Below, in pieces: positions 1 to 7,952 of a stretch of 34,565 nucleotides of DNA; the first letter of the stretch is position 1, and each line of letters starts with the position of its first letter. Source of the stretch: Actinomycetota bacterium. Lineage in GTDB: Bacteria > Actinomycetota > Actinomycetes > Actinomycetales > Microbacteriaceae. A model generated the notes under the pieces. That model did no database searches. It was given only the letters and a program-made list of their open reading frames with translations, and was not told the origin of the DNA. The position numbers and the translations under genes are program-made. The DNA is taken from the NCBI GenBank assembly GCA_030838475.1, contig JAUZFP010000038.1:1-34565 (forward strand), written 5' to 3'.

Positions 1-1018
1 CCTCGAACTCCAGGCAATTGAGGATCGTGTTGGTGACCGTGTCGTGCAGCGCGTGTTCCGTGTAGTACGCGGTGTGCGGGGTGATGATCACGTTCGGCAG
101 CCGCTGCAGCCGTAGGAACCGCTCGTCATCGATTGGTTGCGGCCGACGGTCTACGTAGAAGATTCCGTCTTCGCCCTCGACGACGTCGAGGGCTGCGCCG
201 CCCAGCCTGCCATTCTCGAGTGCCGAGACGAGGGCGTCGGTGTCGACGAGCGCGCCGCGCCCAGTGTTGATCACGAACGCACCCTGCTTCAGCTGGTCGA
301 TCCGATCACGACTCAGGAGATGATTCGTCTCCGGGGTGAGCGGGGCGTGGAGCGTGACGATGTCGCTCCGTCGCAGCAGCTCATCCAGGTCGACGTACTC
401 CGCACTGGTCACGGGATTTCGGTCGTACGCGAGCACGCGACAACCGAAGCCCCGCAGCCGTTCGATGACCGACGCGCCGATCCGTCCCGTGCCAATCACT
501 CCGACGGTCAGGTCGCCGAGTTCTTTGCCGCGCGCCGCATTGAGCCGGAAGTCGTGACGTTCGGCTCGAGTAATGATCGATCGCGCACCTCGCAGCGCCA
601 TCAACATCAGCATGAGCGTGTAGTCGGCTACGCCGTCCGACGAGTAGGCGACACCCTCCACGTCGATGCCGACGCTTCGTGCGAAGTCCACGTCGATGTG
701 GTTGTGTCCGGCACTTCTGGTCGAGATGTACCTGACGCCGGCCTCGCTGAGCAAGCGAAGCGTTGAGTTTGCGATCCGTGTCTTGTGGCTGACGCTGATG
801 CACCGCTTCCCGATGGCGAGGTCGACGTTGGCGTCGGATACCGCGGCGGCCGAAATCCTTGCGGTGACACCGAACCCGGGTGCGAGCCCGCGAAACAGGT
901 CGGCCTCATCCTCGCCGCAGCCGTAGACGGCGATTTCCACTGTGGTGGCGACGGCGTGTGGCGCGGCGGCAGGTCCCGTTCGGTCTGAGTCTGTTTGTGC
1001 TGGGGAGCGATAGGCCAT
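1..1018 (-). CDS. vanH: VanH-type D-lactate dehydrogenase (partial, C-terminus off the window)
   Basis: Reduces pyruvate to D-lactate with NAD(P)H; in glycopeptide-resistant bacteria this feeds the VanA ligase that makes D-Ala-D-Lac. My translation of the minus strand gives an N-terminal YGCGEDEADLF, then KYIS-like RYISTRSAGHNHID, VAYSSDGVADYTLMLMLMA, the NAD-binding VGVIGTGRIG, ERLRGFGCRVLAY, the catalytic Arg in INTGRGALVDT, Glu in VVEGEDGIFY and His in ITPHTAYYTEHAL. These match remembered enterococcal VanH blocks in order, more closely than they match generic D-2-hydroxyacid dehydrogenases. Two starts are possible: ATG at 1018, or GTG at 940, which fits the family N-terminus better because the ATG adds 26 residues without similarity. 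Neither has a strong Shine-Dalgarno. The stop codon lies beyond base 1. The substrate is inferred from the family; a general D-lactate dehydrogenase is the alternative. Confidence 0.85.
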   Translation of the reverse strand, partial: MAYRSPAQTDSDRTGPAAAPHAVATTVEIAVYGCGEDEADLFRGLAPGFGVTARISAAAVSDANVDLAIGKRCISVSHKTRIANSTLRLLSEAGVRYISTRSAGHNHIDVDFARSVGIDVEGVAYSSDGVADYTLMLMLMALRGARSIITRAERHDFRLNAARGKELGDLTVGVIGTGRIGASVIERLRGFGCRVLAYDRNPVTSAEYVDLDELLRRSDIVTLHAPLTPETNHLLSRDRIDQLKQGAFVINTGRGALVDTDALVSALENGRLGGAALDVVEGEDGIFYVDRRPQPIDDERFLRLQRLPNVIITPHTAYYTEHALHDTVTNTILNCLEFE

Positions 1019-1031
1019 GCACTCAGTACAG

Positions 1032-1046
1032 GCAACACGGTGTTGC
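1032..1046. promoter_or_regulatory. Perfect palindrome upstream of the vanH-like gene
   Basis: GCAACACGGTGTTGC is a 15-bp dyad with 7-bp arms around one central base. It ends 14 bp before the ATG at 1018. Its symmetry and position suggest a regulator binding site for the vanH-like gene. No regulator gene for it is visible in the window. Confidence 0.4.
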
Positions 1047-1051
1047 GGGTA

Positions 1052-1071
1052 CGTATCTGCTTTTCGATACG
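1052..1071. repeat. Short inverted repeat between the oxidoreductase and vanH genes
   Basis: CGTATC and GATACG form 6-bp arms around an 8-base loop, 24 bases beyond the stop of the upstream oxidoreductase gene on the minus strand. It could be a weak hairpin at the end of that transcript or a second operator half. The stem is short and has no T-run, so termination is doubtful. Confidence 0.25.
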
Positions 1072-1094
1072 CGGACGATATGCTCGCCGCGAGA

Positions 1095-2087
1095 TCAGAC
1101 GGAGGTCGGCTCCCGCACGTTCATCCCGGCCGCAAGGTATGCCGCATCGATGACCGCCATGTTCTTGACCGCGCCGTCCAGGTCGGTCATGACCGGCGCT
1201 CCTCGAAGCAGCACGTCCGCGAGCGCACGAAGCTGGAAGTTGTAGCTCGGCTCGGTTGTCGCTGTCTCACTGCGTGACGTGCCGCCGGCGGTGATCGTGA
1301 GCTTGTTGCCCTTCATCGGGATGAACGGGTTCTCGATCTCGAGCTCGCCATCCTCACCGACGAATCTCGCGTAGATGTACGACTCGGGCGACTGCATCGA
1401 GGTGCGAACCAGTCCGGAGATGCCACCGGGGAACTCGAGCTCGATCCTCATGTCGCCATCGACTCCGGGTTCGCCCTCCACGGCCACCGCGCCCGTCACT
1501 ACCGGTTCGAGACCAACCACGCTGCGGAGCAGGTGCACCGGGTAGCAGCCGACGTCCATGAGCGCGCCGCCGGCCAGCGGCAGGCTCCACCGGATGTCGT
1601 CGTGCGGCCGCCCCATGCCGCCGAACCCTGCCTCGACCGACACCAACTTGCCGAGCTCACCGGACTGCACGATCTCGATCGTTCGCAGAGTGATCGGGTG
1701 ATAGCGGTAGTGGAACGCCTCCATGACGATCCGGTCGCTGGGCGAGACCGCCGCAACGACCGATCGGGCCTCGGCGGCGTTCGCTGTGAACGGCTTCTCG
1801 CAGAGAACGTGCTTTCCCGCGGCGACTGCGGCCACGGTCCACACGCCGTGCAGGCCGTTCGGTGTCGGGTTGTAGACGACATCGACATTCGGGTCCGCGA
1901 GCAGTGCCTCGTAGGTGTCGTGCACGGTCGGGATGCCGTGGACGGCCGCGTACTCGACCCCTCGGTCGTGGTCACGCGCGGCGACCGCGACAATCTCGAC
2001 CTCGTCATTTGAGCGCGCGGGGTTGATGAGTGCTTCGGGCGCGATCCCTGCGGCACCGAGAATCCCGATTCGAATGGGTGACGTCAT
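1095..2087 (-). CDS. Gfo/Idh/MocA family oxidoreductase
   Basis: NAD(P)-dependent oxidoreductase of 330 residues, likely cytoplasmic, acting on a sugar, inositol or related diol. The N-terminal Rossmann fold starts with GILGAAGIAPEALI (residues 8-21). The family motif EKPF lies at 97-100, and the substrate-domain motif DVGCYPVHLLR follows near residue 180. The length is normal for the family. The ATG at 2087 shares one base with the TGA of the upstream gene (TGATG), so the two are translationally coupled. The substrate cannot be told from sequence. The arabinan genes lie upstream in the same direction, so a role in pentose oxidation is possible but unproven. Confidence 0.85.
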   Translation of the reverse strand: MTSPIRIGILGAAGIAPEALINPARSNDEVEIVAVAARDHDRGVEYAAVHGIPTVHDTYEALLADPNVDVVYNPTPNGLHGVWTVAAVAAGKHVLCEKPFTANAAEARSVVAAVSPSDRIVMEAFHYRYHPITLRTIEIVQSGELGKLVSVEAGFGGMGRPHDDIRWSLPLAGGALMDVGCYPVHLLRSVVGLEPVVTGAVAVEGEPGVDGDMRIELEFPGGISGLVRTSMQSPESYIYARFVGEDGELEIENPFIPMKGNKLTITAGGTSRSETATTEPSYNFQLRALADVLLRGAPVMTDLDGAVKNMAVIDAAYLAAGMNVREPTSV

Positions 2088-3379
2088 CAGGCGAGCCGAT
2101 CTTCCATGCCCCAGGCCTGGCCGTAGCCACCATCGGCTTCGCTAAGCGCCATCAGGTCGAGGTACGGTTTCGCGTCGAAGGCCTCCGGGCCGAGAACCCC
2201 GGTGCCCTTCCAGACGCCCTTCGACAGCAGCTCCAGCGCGATCACGGGGTTCAGCGCCGTCTGCCAGACGACGCACTGGCTTTCGTATTCGGCCATCGTC
2301 CACTCGTTATCGCTGACGTGATAGAGGTAAACCTCACGCGGCTTTCCGTCTGTCCCCTCGCCGGTGACCCACAGTCCGGCGCAGGTCTTTCCGGTCATCC
2401 GAGGTCCGAGGGTCGCAGGATCGGGCAGACCCGCCGCGACAACATCGCGCGGCGCGACCATCACGGGGCCGTCCGCGGAACGGACTCGAATGGGCTGGGT
2501 CTTGTCGAGACCGAGCTGGTTGAGGGTCTTCAGGATGCCGATGAATTCGTCGCCGAGTCCGTACTTGAAGGTGACGCGCTTCGCGTCGACCCAGCGCGGC
2601 ATGAGGAGAACCTCTTCGTGCTCCACGTTGACACACTCGACCGGTCCGATGCCCTCCGGGAACTGGAACACCTCCGGCTCGCTGAACGGCGCGGTCGTGT
2701 ACCAGCCACGTTCCTTCTCCCAGATCACCGGCGGGTTCAGGCACTCCTCGATCGTCGTCCAGATGCTGAAGGATGGAGCAAAAATCTCGTTGCCCGCTTC
2801 GTCGCGCACCACAAGGTTTGCGCCATCGCGCGTCCCCAGCTCGTCGATCTCGCTGAACAGGTGGTCGGCGGCGTAACGCGCGAAGACGTCGCTGAGGCCC
2901 GGCTCGACGCCCATCCCGACCAGGGCGAGCCGGCCGGCCTTCTCCCAGTCGGGGGCCTGTTCGAACTGGTCGTCACCGAGCTTGATGCCCGTCTCGGTGT
3001 GCGGGTTGGTCGGGTTCGGCTCTGACAGGCTCATCGCCATGTCGAGGTAGTCGGCTCCCGCCGCGAGCGCTCCGGCGAAGATCGTCGGCACGAACTTCGG
3101 CTCGACGGCGTTCATGACGTGCGTCACGCCGTGCTCCTTCGCGACCGCTGCGACGTTGTCCGGGTCGGATGCGTCGATCTGTGCAGCAACAAAGCGACCG
3201 TTTTCGAGCCCCGCGATACCCGGCCCACTTGGCGTATTCGCTTCGATCCATTCGATCGTCCGCTCCGCCCGGCCGATGTCATAATCGCTCACCACCATCA
3301 GCTCGAAGAAGTCGCGGCGGGCCGCGATTTTGGCAATGGCGTTACCGACGCCACCGGCGCCGACCAGCAGGATTCTCAT
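2087..3379 (-). CDS. Saccharopine dehydrogenase-family NAD(P)-binding protein
   Basis: 430-residue protein with an N-terminal Rossmann motif LVGAGGVGNAIAK (about residues 5-17), an Asp-rich segment FVAAQIDASDPDNVAAV where the family places its second nucleotide-contacting strand, and a long C-terminal catalytic domain like that of the Lys9/saccharopine reductase group. Family members make or cleave imine-linked amino acids, such as saccharopine or carboxynorspermidine. No lysine or polyamine gene is nearby, so the substrate is open. A short GAGG lies just two bases before the ATG at 3379. Its stop overlaps the start of the Gfo/Idh/MocA gene, so the two proteins probably work together. Confidence 0.8.
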   Translation of the reverse strand: MRILLVGAGGVGNAIAKIAARRDFFELMVVSDYDIGRAERTIEWIEANTPSGPGIAGLENGRFVAAQIDASDPDNVAAVAKEHGVTHVMNAVEPKFVPTIFAGALAAGADYLDMAMSLSEPNPTNPHTETGIKLGDDQFEQAPDWEKAGRLALVGMGVEPGLSDVFARYAADHLFSEIDELGTRDGANLVVRDEAGNEIFAPSFSIWTTIEECLNPPVIWEKERGWYTTAPFSEPEVFQFPEGIGPVECVNVEHEEVLLMPRWVDAKRVTFKYGLGDEFIGILKTLNQLGLDKTQPIRVRSADGPVMVAPRDVVAAGLPDPATLGPRMTGKTCAGLWVTGEGTDGKPREVYLYHVSDNEWTMAEYESQCVVWQTALNPVIALELLSKGVWKGTGVLGPEAFDAKPYLDLMALSEADGGYGQAWGMEDRLA

Positions 3380-3392
3380 GCCTCAAAGCTAG

Positions 3393-3413
3393 CGCCCGCC
3401 GCACGCCCGCCGC
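3393..3413. repeat. 10-bp tandem direct repeat before the saccharopine-dehydrogenase gene
   Basis: CGCCCGCCGC occurs twice, separated by a single A (11-bp period), in the 34-bp gap between the GH43 stop and the next gene. It may be a simple GC-rich slippage product; no function is evident. Confidence 0.4.
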
Positions 3414-4433
3414 TCAATTTTGGGTGAGAGTTGGCCAGCCATCCTTTGTCCATCCCAGCTTCTGGATGGCGAGGGTCGTCGCTCCCCCGACTTCGGCGTC
3501 GTAGTAGTGCCAGGCCAGGTAGCCGTCCGAATACGATTCCCCTCCCGGTCCGACCTGCCTGCCCACCGTAGCGAGGAGCGGACTGGTGCCGTCGTCGAGC
3601 AGTGGATGACCCGTCTTGCCGACGTAGGGACCGGCCACGTGCTTCGATCGTCCCATCCCCATGTTGTAGGTGCTCGCCGCGCCCTGGCAGCAGGAGTCGA
3701 GCGACACGATGAGGTAGTAGTACCCGCCGTGATGGATGATCGTCGCTCCCTCGATCGCGTCGGGCGGAGAGCCCCGGTAGACGATCTGCTCCGGAGGGGT
3801 CGCGCTCGCGAGCTTGCCGGACGGCCAGGACAGTTTGACGAGTTGGATGCCGCCCCAGAACGATCCGAACGCCATCCAGCCGGTGCCGTTCGAGTCGTCG
3901 ACGATGGTCGGATCGATCGCGTTGTAGTTGTCGGCGCTGTGGGACGCGATCACTACGCCGCGATCGACCCACTTGTACTTCGCGCTGTGCGGATCGAGTG
4001 TCGCGTTGGTGGCGAGGGCGATGACCGAGTTGTTCGACCCGAATGTCGATGCCGCGTAGTACAGGTACCAGGTGTTCCCGTGGTGAAACAGCTCGGGCGC
4101 CCACAGGTTGCTGACCCCATGGACGGTCTTGGTCAGCCACGCTGGCTTCTTCTTCCAGACGGTCCCAATCAGCTTCCAGTCGTGCCCGTCGGCGGATGAC
4201 CGAATCTCGATGTTGCCGTCGCCAATCGACTCGTCACCGGTCGAGTACACGTACCAGGGCGTGCCGTTGGTACCGACGATGATGTCCGGGTCGTGCGCGG
4301 CGAGGTCACCGCTCACGGTCAGACGGGAGGATCCGCCCGAACATCCCGAAAGAGCCACAGCGACCACCAGTCCGAGGGCTCCCGCGAGGAGGCGCCTCGA
4401 GAGGCGACTCAGGCGAGTGCGATGGCCGTCCAC
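3414..4433 (-). CDS. GH43 endo-1,5-alpha-L-arabinanase, lipoprotein
   Basis: Secreted, lipid-anchored enzyme cutting the alpha-1,5-arabinan backbone; 339 residues from the chosen GTG at 4433. The N-terminus has Arg residues, a hydrophobic stretch and the lipobox ALSGC (Cys31). GH43 catalytic residues are visible: base Asp48 in AHDPD, modulator Asp174 in AIDPTIVDD, acid Glu228 in IEGATI. The block SCCQGAASTYNMGMGRS followed by VAGPY is typical of bacterial endo-arabinanases. The reading frame is open upstream to 4814, but that part lies inside the arabinofuranosidase gene and is Arg/Asp-rich shadow sequence. The GTG overlaps the previous gene by 25 bases and gives a clean signal peptide. The Shine-Dalgarno (GGCGG) is weak, as expected for coupled translation. 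Confidence 0.88.
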   Translation of the reverse strand: MDGHRTRLSRLSRRLLAGALGLVVAVALSGCSGGSSRLTVSGDLAAHDPDIIVGTNGTPWYVYSTGDESIGDGNIEIRSSADGHDWKLIGTVWKKKPAWLTKTVHGVSNLWAPELFHHGNTWYLYYAASTFGSNNSVIALATNATLDPHSAKYKWVDRGVVIASHSADNYNAIDPTIVDDSNGTGWMAFGSFWGGIQLVKLSWPSGKLASATPPEQIVYRGSPPDAIEGATIIHHGGYYYLIVSLDSCCQGAASTYNMGMGRSKHVAGPYVGKTGHPLLDDGTSPLLATVGRQVGPGGESYSDGYLAWHYYDAEVGGATTLAIQKLGWTKDGWPTLTQN

Positions 4434-5920
4434 GATACCGCCGGAAGCGTGATGGTCAGGCTGCCCTCCGAGATCGTCGTCGTCTCGTTCGGGTGAAGCG
4501 CGACTCGTTCCTGATCCGCGACGGTGTTCTTCGCATAGATGTCGTCGTCCGCGAGAGTGTGCGTCTCGACGATCGATACCGGCCCGAGGTGACTCACATC
4601 GATCGTCACGGTCGTCGGAGCATCCTGACTGCGATTGACCAGGAAGATTGCGGTCTTGCCCGTCTCGGCATCGTGCGTCGCGACGGCGTCGACCGTCGAG
4701 ACCTCCCCGTACGTGGCCGACACGTAGGTGTCCGACTCGAGCTTGACCTCGAGCGCGGATCCGACCGCGAGTCGCGAGGTGACCGCGAACGGGAAGAACG
4801 TGGTCTGCCGCCACGTCGCGCCGCCCGGCTCCGTCATGATCGGCGCGATGACGTTAACCAGTTGGGCGAGGGATGCGGAGGTCACGCGATCGGCATGCTT
4901 CAGGAGCGAGATGAGCAGGTTGCCGACGACGACCGCGTCGACCACCGAGTAGCTGTCCTCGAGCAACCGCGGGGCAACCGGCCAGGACTCGAGATCGGTG
5001 ATCTTGTCGACGTTGTGGTACCGCGAGATGTACCAGACGTTCCACTCGTCGAACGAGATGTTGATCTTCTTCTTGCTCTTGAGCTCCGCGCCCACGGAGT
5101 CGGCGGTGGCAACGACCGACTCGATGAAGTGATCCATGTTGACGGCGGATGCGAGGAAGCTGCCGGTGTCGCCGTCGAGCTCCTCATAGTAGGCGTGGCA
5201 GGAGATGAAGTCGACGTCCTCATACGTGTGCTCGAGAACCGTGTGCTCCCACGATCCGAAGGTCAGCATCTGTGCGCTAGACGAGCCGCAGACCACGAGT
5301 TCGACCGAGGGATCGAGCTGCCGCATGGCCTTCGCGGTCTGGGACGCGATCTTGCCGTAGTCGTCCGCCGAGCGATGTCCGAGTTGCCACGGACCATCCA
5401 TCTCGTTGCCGAGGCACCACATCTTCACGCCGTACGGCTCAGGGTGCCCGTTCGCGATCCGGGCATCCGAGAGTCTCGTGCCCGAGCGGATGTTGGTGTA
5501 CTCGAGCACGTCGAGCGCCTCCTGCACACCACGCGTGCCGAGGTTGACCGCGTACATCAGTTCGCTTCCAGTCTTGTCCAGCCAGCCCGCGAACTCGTCG
5601 AGCCCAACCTCATTCGATTCCGTCGAATGCCAGGCAAGATCCAGTCGGGCCGGGCGTTCGTCTTTGGGTCCGATCGCGTCCTCCCAGCGGAATCCCGAAA
5701 CGAAGTTGCCGCCCGGGTACCGAATGGTTGAAACGCCAAGCTCCCGTACCAGCTCGAGCACATCCTCGCGGAAGCCCTGCGCGTCCGCGGTCGAGTGGGT
5801 TGGCTCGTAGATCCCGTCGTACACACATCGACCGAGATGCTCGACGAATGACCCGAAGAGTCGGCGATTGACCACCCCGACGGTGAAGTGCGGGTCGAGG
5901 GTCAGCTGGGCTTGTGGCAT
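4409..5920 (-). CDS. abfA: GH51 alpha-L-arabinofuranosidase
   Basis: Releases arabinose from arabino-oligosaccharides; no signal peptide, so it acts in the cytoplasm after uptake. At 503 residues it has the usual GH51 length. It opens with the family blocks GSFVEHLGRCVYDGIYEP and STIRYPGGNFVSGFRWEDAIGP. The acid/base is Glu173 in CLGNEMDGPWQ and the nucleophile Glu292 in SFDEWNVWY. It is followed by the overlapping endo-arabinanase gene and preceded, after 58 bases, by the ABC permeases. The enzyme set therefore runs from outside cleavage by GH43, through import of oligomers, to inside hydrolysis by GH51. Confidence 0.95.
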   Translation of the reverse strand: MPQAQLTLDPHFTVGVVNRRLFGSFVEHLGRCVYDGIYEPTHSTADAQGFREDVLELVRELGVSTIRYPGGNFVSGFRWEDAIGPKDERPARLDLAWHSTESNEVGLDEFAGWLDKTGSELMYAVNLGTRGVQEALDVLEYTNIRSGTRLSDARIANGHPEPYGVKMWCLGNEMDGPWQLGHRSADDYGKIASQTAKAMRQLDPSVELVVCGSSSAQMLTFGSWEHTVLEHTYEDVDFISCHAYYEELDGDTGSFLASAVNMDHFIESVVATADSVGAELKSKKKINISFDEWNVWYISRYHNVDKITDLESWPVAPRLLEDSYSVVDAVVVGNLLISLLKHADRVTSASLAQLVNVIAPIMTEPGGATWRQTTFFPFAVTSRLAVGSALEVKLESDTYVSATYGEVSTVDAVATHDAETGKTAIFLVNRSQDAPTTVTIDVSHLGPVSIVETHTLADDDIYAKNTVADQERVALHPNETTTISEGSLTITLPAVSWTAIALA

Positions 5921-5978
5921 GGTTCGCTTTCGGTTTACTTGGGTGGACGATGTGGTTGGGCCTGCGAGCGGGTTCGCT

Positions 5979-6899
5979 CTACTTCACGGCGCCGATGGAC
6001 AGCCCGCCCTGCCAGTACTTCTGGAGGGAGAGGAACGCGATGATGAGCGGGATGATCGAGACGAGCGCGCCGACGATGATGAGTCCCCAGAGCGAATGGC
6101 CGCCGCCGTTGTTGGCCGACGCCTGGCCCTCCCACAGGCCGATTCCGACGGTGATCGGGTAGAGCTGGGTGTTCTGGAGCATGGCGAGCGGTAGGAAATA
6201 GTTGTTCCAGGTCCCGACGATTGACAACAGCAGCACGGTCACGAAGGCGGGCCGCATGAGCGGGAACGCCACCTGGATGAAGGTGCGGAACTCCCCCGCG
6301 CCGTCAATTCGGGCCGCCTCAAGCAACTCCTCGGGCACGGCATCCTTGATGTAGACCTGCATCAGATAGACGCCAAACGGGTTAAGCAGCGAGGGCAGGA
6401 TGACCGCCCAGATCGTGTCGGTCAGGTTCAGGTCCGACAGCAGGATGAAGTCGGGAATGACGAGGGCGGTCAGAGGCACCATCACCGAGCCCAGCAGAAC
6501 CGCGAAGAAGAAGCGGCGACCGAAGAACCGGAACTTGGCGAATCCATACCCCGCCAACACGGAAAGGATGGTCGCCCCGACGCCCGCGGTCAGGGAGTAG
6601 AACACCGAATTGCCGAGCCAACGCAGGTAAATACCGTCGTTGTAGGTGAAGAGGTCCGCGAGGTTTGAGCCGAGGGCAAAATTCTTGTCGAACCAGAGTG
6701 CGCCGGAGGTGCCCTGAAAAAGACCGGTCACATCCTTGGTGCTCGCGACGAACAGCCACCAAATCGGAATCAGGAAGTAGACGATGAGGATCCCGAGGAA
6801 GATGTACGGCAACACGCGGCTGCCATCGGACTGCCGGCGCCGACCCCTGGCCGTCTTTGGCCGGGTTGTCGAGGCGAGAGTAATGCGCGCGGTGGTCAT
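5979..6899 (-). CDS. Sugar ABC transporter permease, MalG/AraQ type
   Basis: 306-residue inner-membrane subunit of a CUT1 sugar importer. About six transmembrane helices are visible, starting with VLPYIFLGILIVYFLIPIWW. The cytoplasmic EAA loop that docks the ATPase reads EAARIDGAGEFRTFIQVAFP. The ATG at 6899 overlaps the stop of the partner permease by four bases (ATGA); the frame stays open further upstream, but that part lies within the partner gene. No ATPase gene follows. In many actinobacteria one shared MsiK-type ATPase serves several importers, which probably holds here. Confidence 0.93.
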   Translation of the reverse strand: MTTARITLASTTRPKTARGRRRQSDGSRVLPYIFLGILIVYFLIPIWWLFVASTKDVTGLFQGTSGALWFDKNFALGSNLADLFTYNDGIYLRWLGNSVFYSLTAGVGATILSVLAGYGFAKFRFFGRRFFFAVLLGSVMVPLTALVIPDFILLSDLNLTDTIWAVILPSLLNPFGVYLMQVYIKDAVPEELLEAARIDGAGEFRTFIQVAFPLMRPAFVTVLLLSIVGTWNNYFLPLAMLQNTQLYPITVGIGLWEGQASANNGGGHSLWGLIIVGALVSIIPLIIAFLSLQKYWQGGLSIGAVK

Positions 6900-7855
6900 C
6901 GCAGGAACCCCCCTCGCTTGCGGGTTGCGAATAAGAAGATGTACACCGCAATGAACACGACGATTCCAAGGGAGAACGACAGCGCCGAGGCGTAGTTCAC
7001 GTTCGAGTACTGGAATGCCTGGTTGAACGCGTAGATGTTCGGCGTGAATCCGAGGGTGATCGAGCCGTTTGATACCTGGGTCAGAATGGCCGGCTCGGTG
7101 AAGAACTGGAGCGTGCCGATGAGGGCGAACACGAGAATCAGAACGAGCGCGGACGACACCATCGGCACCTTGATACGCCACGCGACCTGCCAGGCGTTAG
7201 CGCCGTCGATCCGGGCCGCCTCGTAGAGCGTTGGATCGATGCCGCGCAGCGCCGCGTAGATGATGATCATGTAGTAGCCGGCCCACTGCCAGGTCACCAC
7301 GTTCATGAGCCCGTAGAAGATGTTGTCGGGGCTCAGCGGGAAGGGCGCATTGGCGCCAAAGAGCTGGGTGAGCGGCCCGAAGCTCGGGCTGTACAGGAAG
7401 CCCCACATGAGTGCGCCGATGACGGCGGGCACGGCGTACGGCAGGAAGATCATCAGCCGAGCGAACCGGGTGAAGCGCGTTACGATCGCGTCGAGCACCA
7501 GGGCGACGGCGAGCGAGATGACCATCTGCACCGGGATCAACACGAGCGCGAAATGGGCGACGAAGAGAACACCGCCGAGGAAGACCGGATCGGTGAAAGC
7601 CTGGATGTAGTTGTCTAGGCCGCTGAACACGGGCACGCCACCTGTGGCGAGGCCCTTGGTGTAGAGGCTCAGGTAGAACGCATAGGCGAGCGGCGCGATC
7701 AGAAAGACGATGAAGACGATCGCGAAGGGGGCGATGAATAGCCAGCCGACTCGACCTCGACGCCGTTCGCCGGCCTTCGACCCGCGTCGCGGCGTGATCG
7801 TCCGGGTTGATGCCCGTGCCGGCGATCCCGCCAGCGTGGCGTCTGCGTTAGCCAT
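6896..7855 (-). CDS. Sugar ABC transporter permease, MalF/UgpA type
   Basis: 319-residue membrane subunit with a basic N-terminal tail, about six transmembrane helices (first VGWLFIAPFAIVFIVFLIAP) and the EAA loop EAARIDGANAWQVAWRIKVP. It pairs with the MalG-type permease, whose start overlaps its stop. A strong Shine-Dalgarno AAAGGAG lies six bases before the ATG at 7855. The gene follows the binding-protein gene by 97 bases with a stem-loop between, which would allow more binding protein than permease to be made. Confidence 0.93.
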   Translation of the reverse strand: MANADATLAGSPARASTRTITPRRGSKAGERRRGRVGWLFIAPFAIVFIVFLIAPLAYAFYLSLYTKGLATGGVPVFSGLDNYIQAFTDPVFLGGVLFVAHFALVLIPVQMVISLAVALVLDAIVTRFTRFARLMIFLPYAVPAVIGALMWGFLYSPSFGPLTQLFGANAPFPLSPDNIFYGLMNVVTWQWAGYYMIIIYAALRGIDPTLYEAARIDGANAWQVAWRIKVPMVSSALVLILVFALIGTLQFFTEPAILTQVSNGSITLGFTPNIYAFNQAFQYSNVNYASALSFSLGIVVFIAVYIFLFATRKRGGFLR

Positions 7856-7896
7856 CCCGTGCTCCTTTGCGTTGAAATGGGAGGGAGTGCAAGGGC

Positions 7897-7920
7897 CGGT
7901 GTCTCAGAAATCGGACACCG
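7897..7920 (-). promoter_or_regulatory. Stem-loop between binding-protein and permease genes
   Basis: CGGTGTC and GACACCG form a perfect 7-bp stem with a 10-base loop, 33 bases after the binding-protein stop. It has no T-run. Hairpins in this place commonly stabilise the upstream binding-protein mRNA or cause partial termination, giving excess binding protein over permease. That role is inferred from position. Confidence 0.5.
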
Positions 7921-7952
7921 ACCCTCACCTGCCAAGAGAACCAGTTATCGAA

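Noticed and set aside
3393-3413. 10-bp tandem repeat as a transposon target duplication or operator pair
   Set aside because: It is purely GC-rich with an 11-bp period and no element between the copies; simple slippage is enough to explain it.
4434-4814. Longer GH43 protein starting at 4814
   Set aside because: The added region is a shadow of the arabinofuranosidase gene and would bury the lipoprotein signal peptide in mid-protein.
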